Assembly: GCA_000333855.2 (NCBI GenBank)
Contig: CM007320.1
Coordinates: 2,510,400-2,557,096 of the forward strand
Direction: 5' to 3'
DNA: 46,697 nucleotides
Source of the DNA: Endotrypanum monterogeii
Taxonomy: Eukaryota; Euglenozoa; Kinetoplastea; Trypanosomatida; Trypanosomatidae
The translations under genes and the position numbers were made by a program. Of this stretch, positions 37,936-46,697 are shown piece after piece. Under the pieces are notes generated by a model that was not told the origin of the DNA, searched no databases, and saw nothing but the letters and a program-made list of their open reading frames with translations. The number at the start of each line of letters is the position of its first letter. Within the stretch, counting starts at the first letter, position 1.

Positions 37936-40900
37936 ATGGAGCCCCTTCCACCTATCCGCTCATTTTGCATCAAGGGAGAGTGCAAAAGTGAGTCTTCGCC
38001 CGCAGTCCCAGATGTACATAAAGTTTTACCTCTCTCGTTGAACTGCGCACAAACGACGCCGCTCACCAAGGAAATGACCGCTCGGAATAACCTACGACGA
38101 GAGGCTTGTCTTCGCGTTCAACAGATCGTGTGCGGCGTGACTGAGCGCAGTACGTACAAGGAGGTTTTGGGTCATATTGAGGATCGCTTTGCGCACTTTT
38201 CATATGAGGAGCTGCGGCCTCTAGTGTCACCGTCACACTTGCCTTCGATAGCTCGTCCTAGAGAACCACAAACAGTCACATTTATGCGTGGTGCGACTTT
38301 GCTTCATACGCCCAACCGCGAGGGCGATTCGGGCGCGGTATACCCGGCGGCGGCCGAGGCAGGGGATTTCGCATACGTGGGCTTCGATAGCCATTCAATA
38401 TCCGCCGAGGTCGGCACAGGGGCTTCCTCTCAATTACCCTGTTCGTCGACAGGATTTACGGAGGGACACAAATGGGAGATTTTGGATTTAGCGAGCCGCG
38501 TCTTCTTTCGGCGTGCCATGGAGTACGATCAGTTGTCTTCAGGGGGCCCAGCGGTGCCCTCGGACGCGGCCGCTCGGTCAGAGCTTCCCCGTCCAGCCGC
38601 TCCGTTGCCTCTCGATGAGCTGCCAACTTGGGAAGAGAGGTATGACTACTTCTGCAAGGTCGAGAGAGCGGGACGGGATTACATTCTCGCGTACGAGAGC
38701 TGGGACCAACAGGTAATCGTGGAGATGATGGCCGTTCATTTTGTGACGTTCGTCTTGAAGCCGTCCATGGATATCTTGCGTCGAGAGGAGTCGGCGCAGC
38801 GGCACACCATAGTCCAAGAGGAGGACCGTGTCAGCTATTTTATGTATAATGATTCAGCACTGGCGCTGCAAGTGCAGGAGGGAAAAAAGGCTATAAAGGC
38901 GCGGGAGTTGCAGCTGCACCGCATCCTTCAAATAAGACCGGCCGCAGAGAAACAGCGGCGGGGGCTACTGCCGCCAGTGTCACCAGAGACCTTCGCGAAA
39001 TCACCTTCCACAGTTCCTGCTTTCCCTGCCGCCGAGACACCGGGGTTAGCTGCAACACCTCCTCCCCACTCAGGAGCACCGTGTGAGGACAAGATCAGCT
39101 CTTCCTCTGCAAACACGCACGAGAATTCCCGGCTGACGTCGCTGCCGCCGTCTGGCACTAGTGTGCCCAACGACGAGGCGCGCCGTGTACTCAGAAACTA
39201 CGTGCAACGGCGGCACGGTGCCTCGCTGGACGCCATCGGCACCTCAGCTACGACCCCGCAAAACGATCAAGTGTGGCTGAAAAACATTATAGCCACATTT
39301 CCCGATTCGTCCAGCAGCGTGACAGCTCGACAGACATCCGTGCTGGTCCTGCCTCCGATATCCAGCGCGCAAGTACCACGCCGCAACACTATCGGCATTG
39401 CAGACTGCGTGGCATTGCTCAATGAAACGATGCGGCATCGTGAACAAATCATCACGCTCGAGGAGCGCAGCCGCAACGACATGTGTCATTCTTTTCAGGA
39501 GGAGATGCACGTTGTACTTGAGTGGCAGCGGCGCCGCATGCACCTTGAGCGACTTGTATACTGGCGACACCAACGCGAGCTTGTCGTGAAGGAGGAGGTA
39601 CGAGTGCTTACTTCCATCACCCCCGAGTCGCAGCGAAAGGCGGTGTTGCTGCTTCTGAAAAATCTGGAGGCGGAGGAGTGCACTGCTCGACAAGAAGTCA
39701 TGGAAGAGGAGCGCGCGTGCCTCAATTCTTTGCGGTGGATGACTGAAAAGCTTAAGCATGTCTTCAGCGTCACCACCTTGCAAAGATCCTGCATGAATGC
39801 CCTAGATTTGCAGGTGTGGAGGATGGAGGCGGTGGCTCGCCGACGCCTAGTCTTAAAAGAGGAGGCGAGTCTGCGCAGCTATCGGCAGAGTTCTTATTTT
39901 GAGCGTCTCACATCACTTCTTAACGGGGAAAGCGCAGGACTCCGATTATTGTTTGTTGTGGGCAGAGATTCCACACAAAGCAAAGCACTGGAGGTGTTAC
40001 AGAAGGCTTTCCGCCTCTCTCTGCGCGGGCGGTTGGGATGGCGCTTCACCAACCAGATGCTGGGCCGCGAGATCAATGACTCCAGAAACTTGAGGGTGAT
40101 CGCCAGAGGCACGGCTGTGTTTAAGCGCTTTAAGGCTGCCATCTCAGCCGAGGAGGCGCAGCTGTGCGAGGAGCAGAGACGTCAACATCTTTGTGAGCGG
40201 AGCGCGCTCTTCGCAAGCGAGGCTGGCTGCCGCACTGCGCTCATGGCACATCAAGAGTTTGTTCGCCAGAGTTTAATTCGAGAGCGCTTGCTGCATGTGG
40301 AAGAGGTGTTTGCACCGTTCTCCAGAGGCCTCGTCAATGGCGAGGGCGAGGGGCGGCTGGTACTGGAGGTGGAGGAAGAGATGACTAGAGACACACTTTT
40401 TGCTCTACACACAGCGTCATCGGAAATTATTCGATGGAAGGATACCACCATGGAGGGAGAGGGGACCGGTCGCGTGTCTACTATCCGCGAAGAGCAGGCT
40501 TCGTGGAGACAGCTGCTGGAGACCGAGCAGGACGAACGCGAGGTACATCGCATCAATGACGAGGAGCGCGAGGCAGAGTGGGAGAGGGCCCGGAACACCT
40601 TAGCAGAGCTGGCAGAGGAAGACATTCGACGTCATCATGAGGATGCTATGATGATGTGCCTCTCCCGCCAAGCTGAGACCCTTGCAGGGCTGCTCAGCGT
40701 CGGGGTCATTAACGACCCGGTACGGTTTCTCATTAAGCAGGAGGAGGTGATGTCTGCTGTCACCTTGCTTGACAACATGGCCACCTCTCAGTGTTCTCTG
40801 TACGCGTCCGTACTTGCACACCGCCGCGAAGTGGAGCTGAACAGGGTCCACCAGCAAGCGATTTGTGTTGAGGAGACGGAAGGCCGAGCCAACATACTTC

Positions 40901-42045
40901 GCGAGGAGGCTACCGCATGGGCTATCACGGAGCCAAAGCTCTTCGCTCTCCTCTCAGGGCCACTGCACGACCATATCGTGCGTTGCCGTGCCGTGATGAC
41001 AATTATTACGTGGTATAGAGCTGTACGACGCGGCGATATTGGGCGGGCGGTGTCGCGGCAGAAGCTTCACGAGGAAATGACTTGCCATCGCGAAGAGCGT
41101 CAGCTGCGCTCGCAGCGGATTGCACAGAGACTTCACACGCAGCATGTGCGTAGCCAGCTTGACACGCTGATGATGGAGATGCGTGAGGAGCAAGAGAAGG
41201 CGGTTCAGCGGAAGCTAGACTCACTCGTGCAGTGTGAGGAGCCGCGCGGACGTCAGTATATCGAGTCGTTTGAGGGGGCCGTCTTTGAGGATTTTGAGAG
41301 CATCGAGAAGTCTCAGATGGCTGCTGTTATCTGCCATGCAAAGAATTCCGACTCACTCGTCTGTTGGCAATGTGGAGGCGAGAGGAAGGGACCGATCACA
41401 TCGTGTAACTGCCCACCTGAGGTGCGACTTGAACAGAGGCGCGCGGAGATGAGTGACGACGACTTTGCTCGGTGCATTCAAGGTGCGTGGAGAGCGTCCG
41501 TCGAACGAAGTCGTTGCAAACACATGTTGGCGCTCCGCCGTAGGGTAGCGGCACTAGAGGCACAGGCGCGCGCAGCAGTGGAGCTCGAGGAGTTAGAGGT
41601 GGCGGCGACGCAGTTGTGGAAGCCAGCTCTTTTCTTTTTTTACCTTGACACGTACGTGAAGCAGTCGCTGGGGCGGGCATGTGTCGGGCTGGCGGTGGCT
41701 CTCGTGGGCACAACAGAGTTGCAAGAGTGGGGTGACCGAGTAGCGCTGTTATGGGATATGCGCTACGAGGACTGCGACTTATGCTTGTGTGAGGAGGAGG
41801 CCTACTCACGCCGTTTGCTGGAGGCGCAGTTCAACAAGCCTTTTCTGCTCCAGACGGAGCTCAAGGGTGAGGAGCAGCACGAGCGTGCGATGTTGGTGCA
41901 GGAGCGCACACTCTTTCTGCTTCGAATTCTGCTGCTCAAAGAACATAAGCAACGTCTAGTGCTCGTCTCGGAGGAATATCACCAGAGAGCGTCGTTGCAT
42001 ATGCAGCTCGTTTCTGCCACGCACATGGGTGCCCAGGAGCTCTGA
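37936..42045 (+). CDS. Large IQ-motif and coiled-coil protein
   Basis: The protein is 1369 residues from the first ATG. I do not recognise a named family. Residues 1-200 and 320-490 are mostly low-complexity. From about 500 to the end the protein is highly helical and charged, with a recurring pattern in which two Glu (EE) are followed by Arg, Trp or Leu at regular positions, for example VLKEEASLR, IREEQASWR, LREEATAWA and EEYHQRASL. IQ-like helices for calmodulin or myosin-light-chain type partners appear at VLQKAFRLSLRGRLGWRF (about 690), ITWYRAVRRGDIGRA (about 1025) and, most clearly, CIQGAWRASVERSR (about 1180). A short Cys cluster C-x2-C-x9-C-x-C starts at Cys1143 and may bind zinc. Such architecture is common in flagellar and cytoskeletal proteins of trypanosomatids, so a flagellar role is a reasonable guess only. 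Confidence 0.75.
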   Translation: MEPLPPIRSFCIKGECKSESSPAVPDVHKVLPLSLNCAQTTPLTKEMTARNNLRREACLRVQQIVCGVTERSTYKEVLGHIEDRFAHFSYEELRPLVSPSHLPSIARPREPQTVTFMRGATLLHTPNREGDSGAVYPAAAEAGDFAYVGFDSHSISAEVGTGASSQLPCSSTGFTEGHKWEILDLASRVFFRRAMEYDQLSSGGPAVPSDAAARSELPRPAAPLPLDELPTWEERYDYFCKVERAGRDYILAYESWDQQVIVEMMAVHFVTFVLKPSMDILRREESAQRHTIVQEEDRVSYFMYNDSALALQVQEGKKAIKARELQLHRILQIRPAAEKQRRGLLPPVSPETFAKSPSTVPAFPAAETPGLAATPPPHSGAPCEDKISSSSANTHENSRLTSLPPSGTSVPNDEARRVLRNYVQRRHGASLDAIGTSATTPQNDQVWLKNIIATFPDSSSSVTARQTSVLVLPPISSAQVPRRNTIGIADCVALLNETMRHREQIITLEERSRNDMCHSFQEEMHVVLEWQRRRMHLERLVYWRHQRELVVKEEVRVLTSITPESQRKAVLLLLKNLEAEECTARQEVMEEERACLNSLRWMTEKLKHVFSVTTLQRSCMNALDLQVWRMEAVARRRLVLKEEASLRSYRQSSYFERLTSLLNGESAGLRLLFVVGRDSTQSKALEVLQKAFRLSLRGRLGWRFTNQMLGREINDSRNLRVIARGTAVFKRFKAAISAEEAQLCEEQRRQHLCERSALFASEAGCRTALMAHQEFVRQSLIRERLLHVEEVFAPFSRGLVNGEGEGRLVLEVEEEMTRDTLFALHTASSEIIRWKDTTMEGEGTGRVSTIREEQASWRQLLETEQDEREVHRINDEEREAEWERARNTLAELAEEDIRRHHEDAMMMCLSRQAETLAGLLSVGVINDPVRFLIKQEEVMSAVTLLDNMATSQCSLYASVLAHRREVELNRVHQQAICVEETEGRANILREEATAWAITEPKLFALLSGPLHDHIVRCRAVMTIITWYRAVRRGDIGRAVSRQKLHEEMTCHREERQLRSQRIAQRLHTQHVRSQLDTLMMEMREEQEKAVQRKLDSLVQCEEPRGRQYIESFEGAVFEDFESIEKSQMAAVICHAKNSDSLVCWQCGGERKGPITSCNCPPEVRLEQRRAEMSDDDFARCIQGAWRASVERSRCKHMLALRRRVAALEAQARAAVELEELEVAATQLWKPALFFFYLDTYVKQSLGRACVGLAVALVGTTELQEWGDRVALLWDMRYEDCDLCLCEEEAYSRRLLEAQFNKPFLLQTELKGEEQHERAMLVQERTLFLLRILLLKEHKQRLVLVSEEYHQRASLHMQLVSATHMGAQEL

Positions 42046-43853
42046 GTGGTGATTCCCGATAGCATCCGCGTTCGCTTTTTTCTTTTCCTCGAGACGTCCT
42101 CATCTCATTGACCCGTTTTCCTGACTGTATGTGAATCTAAGGTCTTGGCACAACAGTAGATTATGGCCAGGCAAATATATTTTGGATCTCAAGCGTTTGT
42201 CTCCTTACCTCCCCCCCCCAAATCCCAGACCGCTCTGTCCTATTCTCATTTCGTCCTTCAACAGTGGAATTCCTCATTCCACACACACTGCATCACGGTA
42301 TCCCGATCTTTCTATTTCTTGGCTCCGTGGATGCGTCACGTCTTCTTTTTTTATTCGGGGCTTCACTTTTTTTTTTTTTCCGGATACACATGTACATGGG
42401 ATACAGGAAGCACTTGCTCCTCTCTTTCGTCCCTCCTCCTCCCCTTTTCTCACACACACACGCGCAGTTGTGATCACTGGTGTTGTCTCTTTTTTTTTTT
42501 TCACACCGAGCTCTGGAGAGTTGCGACACTCGGCTGCGTAGCGTGTGTGGGTCTGCGCCGTTGCGGTCGCCAACCCTCGGAGTCGTTCACGGGAACATAT
42601 GCCGATTATTTTTGATTTTTTTTTTTTGAGTGTGGGCGCGATCGATGTACACCAGGGCCATTCATCAACTTCTCTGCCCCCTGCCCCATAATTTCCCTCC
42701 CCCTTATTTGATTCTGTATGTTAGAGGGAGCTGGTCCTGTGCCGGCTAGTCTTTTTTTTTATTTATGATTATTGTTTTCGTCGCTTCATTTATGGGGTAT
42801 TGATGTCTTCCATTTCTCGCCTTCTCTGTACGTTCAAGTGGTACCCCCCCCAATACAAACAGTGTTGCCGGCGAATTTCATGGTATATTCGCACTTCTTC
42901 TCTCCTCTCCTCACTCCCCTCATGCAGCGTTGGAAGAGGTAAAATACGTACGCTATAGTGCTCGTAGGTTATGCACCGTGGGGTTTGCTTGGATCACAGG
43001 AGCCAGTCTTTGGTCTGGGCGTTTTTCCGTGAGGTGGCCGAGCAGCGCTTCTTCAATAGTCAACGCCGTACATGCTGCAGCAAATACTTTCAGTTCACTG
43101 GTCATGTGCCCGCATCTCTCTTCTCTGCTTCGGCAGAAGAGGGGTGTATCTGCTGATTGACTGTTGTTATGGCAGAGGCTGGAGGAGGAGGATTTATTCT
43201 GAAGGCCTCTCAGGGGTGCAGATGAGCCGCCACACTCGGTTTTTATTCTAGTCTTTGTATTTTCACATCTCTCCTCCTGTGTTTTTTTCGTTCTCGCTTT
43301 CTCACCAGCTACTTCAGCGCAAACGGTTGCATTTTTCTGTTGTTCACTGGCACTAGCCGCTGCGCCTTCTTCCCTCTCCCCCTGCCCTCTTCCCTTATTT
43401 TCTCTCCGTTGTCGACGCTTCAAGCAGTTTTATTGAGGTGAGGTGAAGGGAGTCAGCGCGATCGCACGCGCGCGTGCACACACACACACACACACACACA
43501 GTCGAAAATTTTCAAATTCCCGTATCCGCTGTTTATTGCCGCGTGCGGATTGGTGTTAACAGTAGCATAGTAGAGAGTTGAGTGCTGTTGAATTGCAAAA
43601 GTGGATCAGAGATTGGGAAGAAAAAATCAGAAGACAGCATTTGCAGCGTAGCATCGCCGATTTGGCATACGGCGACACGTGCGCACATCCAGGGAGCAGT
43701 ACACTTGAGCATATATATATATTCGAATTTGAGGAGGAATATCCCTCACTGCACACACACGTACGCGCACGAGGCAAGCGACCTGATTGTCCTTTCGGCT
43801 TTTCATCTCTCCATCTCCTCCACCGTAACGAAGAGCAGTACGAACAAAAAAAA
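42046..43853. other. Intergenic spacer upstream of the UBX gene
   Basis: T/C-rich with T runs near 42368, 42491 and 42617, a (CA)n tract at about 43477-43500, a TA run near 43711-43722, and A9 immediately before the next ATG. The frame of the UBX gene is open back to 43578, but this part reads through the TA and CA repeats and has no ATG, so it is probably leader sequence. Confidence 0.6.
43477..43500. repeat. (CA)n microsatellite
   Basis: About 12 CA units preceded by alternating CGCGCG sequence, which could favour Z-DNA. Confidence 0.9.
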
Positions 43854-45137
43854 ATGAACGACCTGGACGTTGTAGCTAACTTCGTGGTCATGACGGGGGC
43901 CACCGAGGAACAAGCCATCAATTATCTTTCTACGTATGACTTCAACTTGGAGGACGCGGTTGTAGCGTTTCAGGTAGACCATCCCCGCTCTTCGCCGCGG
44001 AATACACAGGAGGAGTCCACATACTACTCCAGCGTCGATACAGGCTCACCTATCAGCGCGCCCTCGCCGCCATCGCACCAAGTCGAGGGCTATTCGTTTC
44101 CTCAAATCGTTCAGCGCCCGCCAACGCCGCCACGGCAGCGCGCACTGGCATCGTCGACGGCTGAGGCTATTCAGCGTCTTTTTGCCCGACCCAACTACGT
44201 CGTGGGCAGCGACCGAGCAGCCTTTGACGCAGAGTGCGCGAAGGCTGCCTCGCGACACTGCTGGGTGGTTGTCTCTGTCGTTGACAATTCGTTTCCCTGT
44301 GAGTGTTTTACGCGCGACATATGGGCCAGCGAGGCCATGCGGTCCCTCACCAGCGGGAGTCTGTTTTGCTACGAGATCAACGTCACGCACACCCGCGGCA
44401 TGGCCCTAGCCGAGAAGTATCACATCGAAAGTCTGAATTTACCTCGCATGTTCATGGTCGATCCGGTCACTCAGTTCAAGGTGCAGGAGTTGCCGCTCAT
44501 CTCCTCCGAGTCCTGGCAGTTTGACAGTGCTGTGGTGGTGGATGCCATCATGCTCTTCATCACCAACCACGATCCCCCCCACGATCCGTTCACTAGTGCG
44601 GAGGGCGAAGGTGAAATGGAAGGTGGTGTCGGCGGTAGCGCGGACTCGATTTCCGTGGGTGCAAGCGTGACGGTGCCGGTAGCTATCGATGTGGACGAGG
44701 GAGAGAGCGAGACCGAGTTGTCACACCCGACTATCTCGCAGAGCATCACCGGCGTTCTGGCTCCTGCGGCGAGTGTGTCGGGTGCCGGCGAGGCAGTTGA
44801 TGTTGTAGCCCCCTCCCCAGTAACTCTGGAAGAGTACACGATCCCAGAGGGAGCCCCTGGCGAGGCGGAGAACGTATTCCGACTGCGGTGCCGCTTGCCG
44901 CGCTCCTCTCCCACACTGCGGCTCCGTCCGGACACCCCGGTGATGAAGCTTATGGATTACTTGGCCTATCTCTTGTACACAGAAGACACCGCACGTTACG
45001 CTGTGCCGCCGAGTATTAGCATCTTTAGTGGATTTCCCCCGAAGAAGATGACCGTAGGGGGGATGGAGGGGGTGACACTGAGCACGTGGGCCGGCGTGCG
45101 GAGCGGGGATGTGCTGATGGTTCGCGTAAACGGCTGA
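43854..45137 (+). CDS. UBA-UAS-UBX protein, UBXD7/Ubx5-type p97 cofactor
   Basis: The protein is 427 residues from the ATG at 43854, chosen because the UBA-like domain begins directly there. Residues 3-43 form a UBA-like three-helix domain (MTGATEEQAINYLSTYDFNL, then EDAV). A thioredoxin-like UAS domain spans about 105-240 and includes CFTRDIWASEAM and LPRMFMVDP, close in pattern to UBXD7. The UBX domain is 340-427, with the p97-contacting loop near GFPPKK (393-398) and the closing GDVLMVRV. An acidic, Ser-rich linker (245-335) joins UAS to UBX. Family members bring ubiquitinated clients to the AAA ATPase p97/VCP/Cdc48 for extraction and degradation, in cytosol and nucleus. No ubiquitin-interacting motif was recognised in the linker, unlike human UBXD7. 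Confidence 0.87.
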   Translation: MNDLDVVANFVVMTGATEEQAINYLSTYDFNLEDAVVAFQVDHPRSSPRNTQEESTYYSSVDTGSPISAPSPPSHQVEGYSFPQIVQRPPTPPRQRALASSTAEAIQRLFARPNYVVGSDRAAFDAECAKAASRHCWVVVSVVDNSFPCECFTRDIWASEAMRSLTSGSLFCYEINVTHTRGMALAEKYHIESLNLPRMFMVDPVTQFKVQELPLISSESWQFDSAVVVDAIMLFITNHDPPHDPFTSAEGEGEMEGGVGGSADSISVGASVTVPVAIDVDEGESETELSHPTISQSITGVLAPAASVSGAGEAVDVVAPSPVTLEEYTIPEGAPGEAENVFRLRCRLPRSSPTLRLRPDTPVMKLMDYLAYLLYTEDTARYAVPPSISIFSGFPPKKMTVGGMEGVTLSTWAGVRSGDVLMVRVNG

Positions 45138-46343
45138 CGTTTTGGAGGTTATTTTTCTCGTATGCGAGGAAGGAAAGCAATACCACTGGTAGTGAAGTGT
45201 GAATCTGTGGGGACACACAGGTAAGTCCACTTGACGCGTTTCTCTCTGTAATCTTTTTATTTCCGTCTAGTCTCTCCCCCTACCAAAAAAAAAAAACAAG
45301 AACACATGCATCCATCTTCATGTGAGTGTGCATGTGTCAGTGCTTCACTTTATCCCCCTATCCGCTTGCTCTCTCCACCTCACCGTTTTTTCAAAGCGAA
45401 AAAAAAGATTGAATGCTGCAAAAGGAGTCGCAGAAAAAAAAAAATGGCGCTTGGTATTGGTCGCGCTCGTTTCCCGTGGATCCTCCTATGGCTACCCCGA
45501 TACTCACTCACTGTGTGTGTGTGTGACGGGTGGGGGAGGGGTAGCACATTACATCTCTTGCCGCCTCCGATATCGCATTCCAAGTGTTTTTTTTTTTTTC
45601 GTGTGAGTGCACGGGAGGAAAGCAACGCTGACGCTTTGTGCTATATGTTGCTGCGAGCGTGGATGAGGCTAGTTCAGCCAGGAAACGGCAGTAGCGACGG
45701 TATCACGTAGAGCTGACGTATGAGCAGCACGCTGCACTTATCACTTTCTAGGTGTGGTGTTGCACCCAAAGAGGGCTGGTGTGTATGCCTCCGATGTAGA
45801 CGAGCTCTTGTGTCCTTCCCCTCTTCCTCAAAAAAAGAGGCGCTACAGTATACAGAGCAGATGCCCCGAGTGTTCCCTCGTGTCAAGTGCCCTCGATATC
45901 TGTCCATTTTTCCCGTTGGTTTTGACTAGCTGCAAACACGTTGACACCTTGTGACAACGGCCTCGCCCACTCGTGTTTCACTCTATCTTTGATCTCCTGC
46001 TTTCTCTCGCTCCTCTCCTTTGCTCGGATACTACGCCACTGACACCCCCCTTCCCCCCCCCTCCTTCCGTGGCTTAATCATCTTTTTATATTTTTTCATC
46101 TACAAACACGACCATGACGACGGCGGCTGACACTGCTCCACACATCTGTTTATCAACTGGCTCCAACGCCTTGAACCCCCCTTTCTTTTCTTATATTCTG
46201 TCGAACTCACTGGTGATATCGTTTTTTTTTTTCGGATGGGAAAGGCACACACACACACACACACACTCACACAAGATAACAGTTACACATCTCTGGTGTG
46301 AGGCGCACATTTTCTGAGTGACCCTGCGTGCGTGTGTGTGCAT
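45138..46343. other. Intergenic spacer, UBX gene to ArfGAP gene
   Basis: Contains A runs (45285-45296, 45433-45443), a T run at 45587-45599, a C-rich stretch near 46044-46062 and a CA run at 46245-46266. No gene-like frame was seen. Confidence 0.65.
46221..46244 (+). promoter_or_regulatory. Candidate spliced-leader acceptor for the ArfGAP gene
   Basis: A T run of eleven or twelve bases is followed by CGGATGGGAAAG, AG at 46243-46244. The leader would be 99 bases and start with a CA repeat. Confidence 0.45.
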
Positions 46344-46697
46344 ATGAGTCTCTCCGCTCCTGGGAATACACAGCTGACAGTTGAAGCGACGTCAGTGATG
46401 GAAAATCCCGAAGAAAGGAGACACAGAAAGTCCAAGGGGGACCAGGCAAGGGGCAGTCATCATCGTCGGCGTCGTCCATCAGCTGGCAAGGAAAAAAAGA
46501 GATGGAGCACTGCCGGTGCTGATGCCTCCATTTCATCAAGGGCGGCGGTGGGGTCTCTGGCGAAACACTGCGACATCGACGTGGACGATGAAGAGAACTG
46601 GGAGGTGAACCGCTGTGCCGTGGAGCGCCTGTGTGCGCAGTACCCCAATAACGCTTGTCCCGACTGCGGAGAAGGGGGCACCCGCTGGGCCTCGGTC
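46344..46697 (+). CDS. ArfGAP-domain protein, 3'-truncated by the window edge
   Basis: The frame is open from the ATG at 46344 to the last base, 118 residues. The first 80 residues are basic and low-complexity (RGSHHRRRRPSAGKEKKR at 37-54). The start of an ArfGAP zinc finger follows: AVERLCAQYPNNACPDCGEG (92-111), with Cys105 and Cys108 as the first zinc ligand pair, then WASV at 115-118, matching the family pattern L...PxNxxCxDCG...WASV. The catalytic Arg and the second Cys pair would lie beyond the window. ArfGAPs stimulate GTP hydrolysis on Arf GTPases and control coat release at Golgi and endosomal membranes. The 90-residue basic extension before the finger is unusual, since most ArfGAPs place the finger near the N-terminus. 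Confidence 0.82.
   Translation, partial: MSLSAPGNTQLTVEATSVMENPEERRHRKSKGDQARGSHHRRRRPSAGKEKKRWSTAGADASISSRAAVGSLAKHCDIDVDDEENWEVNRCAVERLCAQYPNNACPDCGEGGTRWASV

Noticed and set aside
41396..41809. 137-codon - strand open frame in the IQ-protein gene
   Set aside because: Antisense shadow; Pro/Thr-rich composition follows from the codon pattern of the + strand gene.
43578..43853. Upstream in-frame extension of the UBX gene
   Set aside because: It crosses TA and CA repeats and has no ATG. The UBA domain starts directly at the ATG at 43854.

Overview
The window looks like a piece of a trypanosomatid (kinetoplastid protist) chromosome, most likely from Leishmania or a close Leishmaniinae relative. 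The reasons are: 14 protein genes, all on the + strand; no visible introns; long spacers full of (CA)n, (TA)n and homopolymer runs; pyrimidine tract plus AG signals upstream of genes, as expected for spliced-leader trans-splicing; and G+C-rich coding sequence embedded in low-complexity spacers. This is the layout of one polycistronic transcription unit. I saw no bacterial operon features, CRISPR array, tRNA or rRNA gene, or intact transposon.

Layout. 2-1222: 3' part of a coiled-coil protein (open at the left edge). 4880-6736: RAD51/XRCC3-like recombinase paralog. 7889-9028: membrane-anchored Shewanella-like (PPP-type) phosphatase with an altered metal-binding motif. 11674-13368: PPR-type, probably mitochondrial, protein. 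14591-15817: single-CCCH zinc-finger protein. 17015-18691: unknown low-complexity protein with a repeated N-terminal motif. 19357-19857: RNA polymerase II subunit RPB4. 21390-22172: spliceosomal SF3B4/SAP49. 23533-26448: RPGRIP1L/MKS5-like ciliary transition-zone protein. 27677-32407: very large CAMK/CAMKK-like kinase with two insertions inside the catalytic domain. 36329-36853: small C2H2 zinc-finger protein. 37936-42045: 1369-residue IQ/coiled-coil protein. 43854-45137: UBXD7-type UBA-UAS-UBX p97 cofactor. 46344-46697: 5' part of an ArfGAP (open at the right edge).

The genes do not form one pathway, which is normal for a trypanosomatid transcription unit. They cover DNA repair, transcription (RPB4), splicing (SF3B4), flagellum/transition zone (RPGRIP1L-like, perhaps the IQ protein), mitochondrial RNA or ribosome biology (PPR, perhaps C2H2), protein quality control (UBX) and vesicle traffic (ArfGAP). 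RPB4 and SF3B4 are adjacent. From memory, unverified, the same pair is adjacent on T. brucei chromosome 3.

Assembly cautions: a 10-N gap at 21211-21220 is flanked by a duplicated segment plus CA repeats, and an A10 run near the end of the first gene may hide a frameshift. I found no convincing new multi-gene system. The best leads are the degenerate phosphatase metal site, the non-RD kinase with a split catalytic domain, the divergent MKS5 homolog, the EE-repeat IQ protein, and quadruplex-forming runs in the longest spacer.
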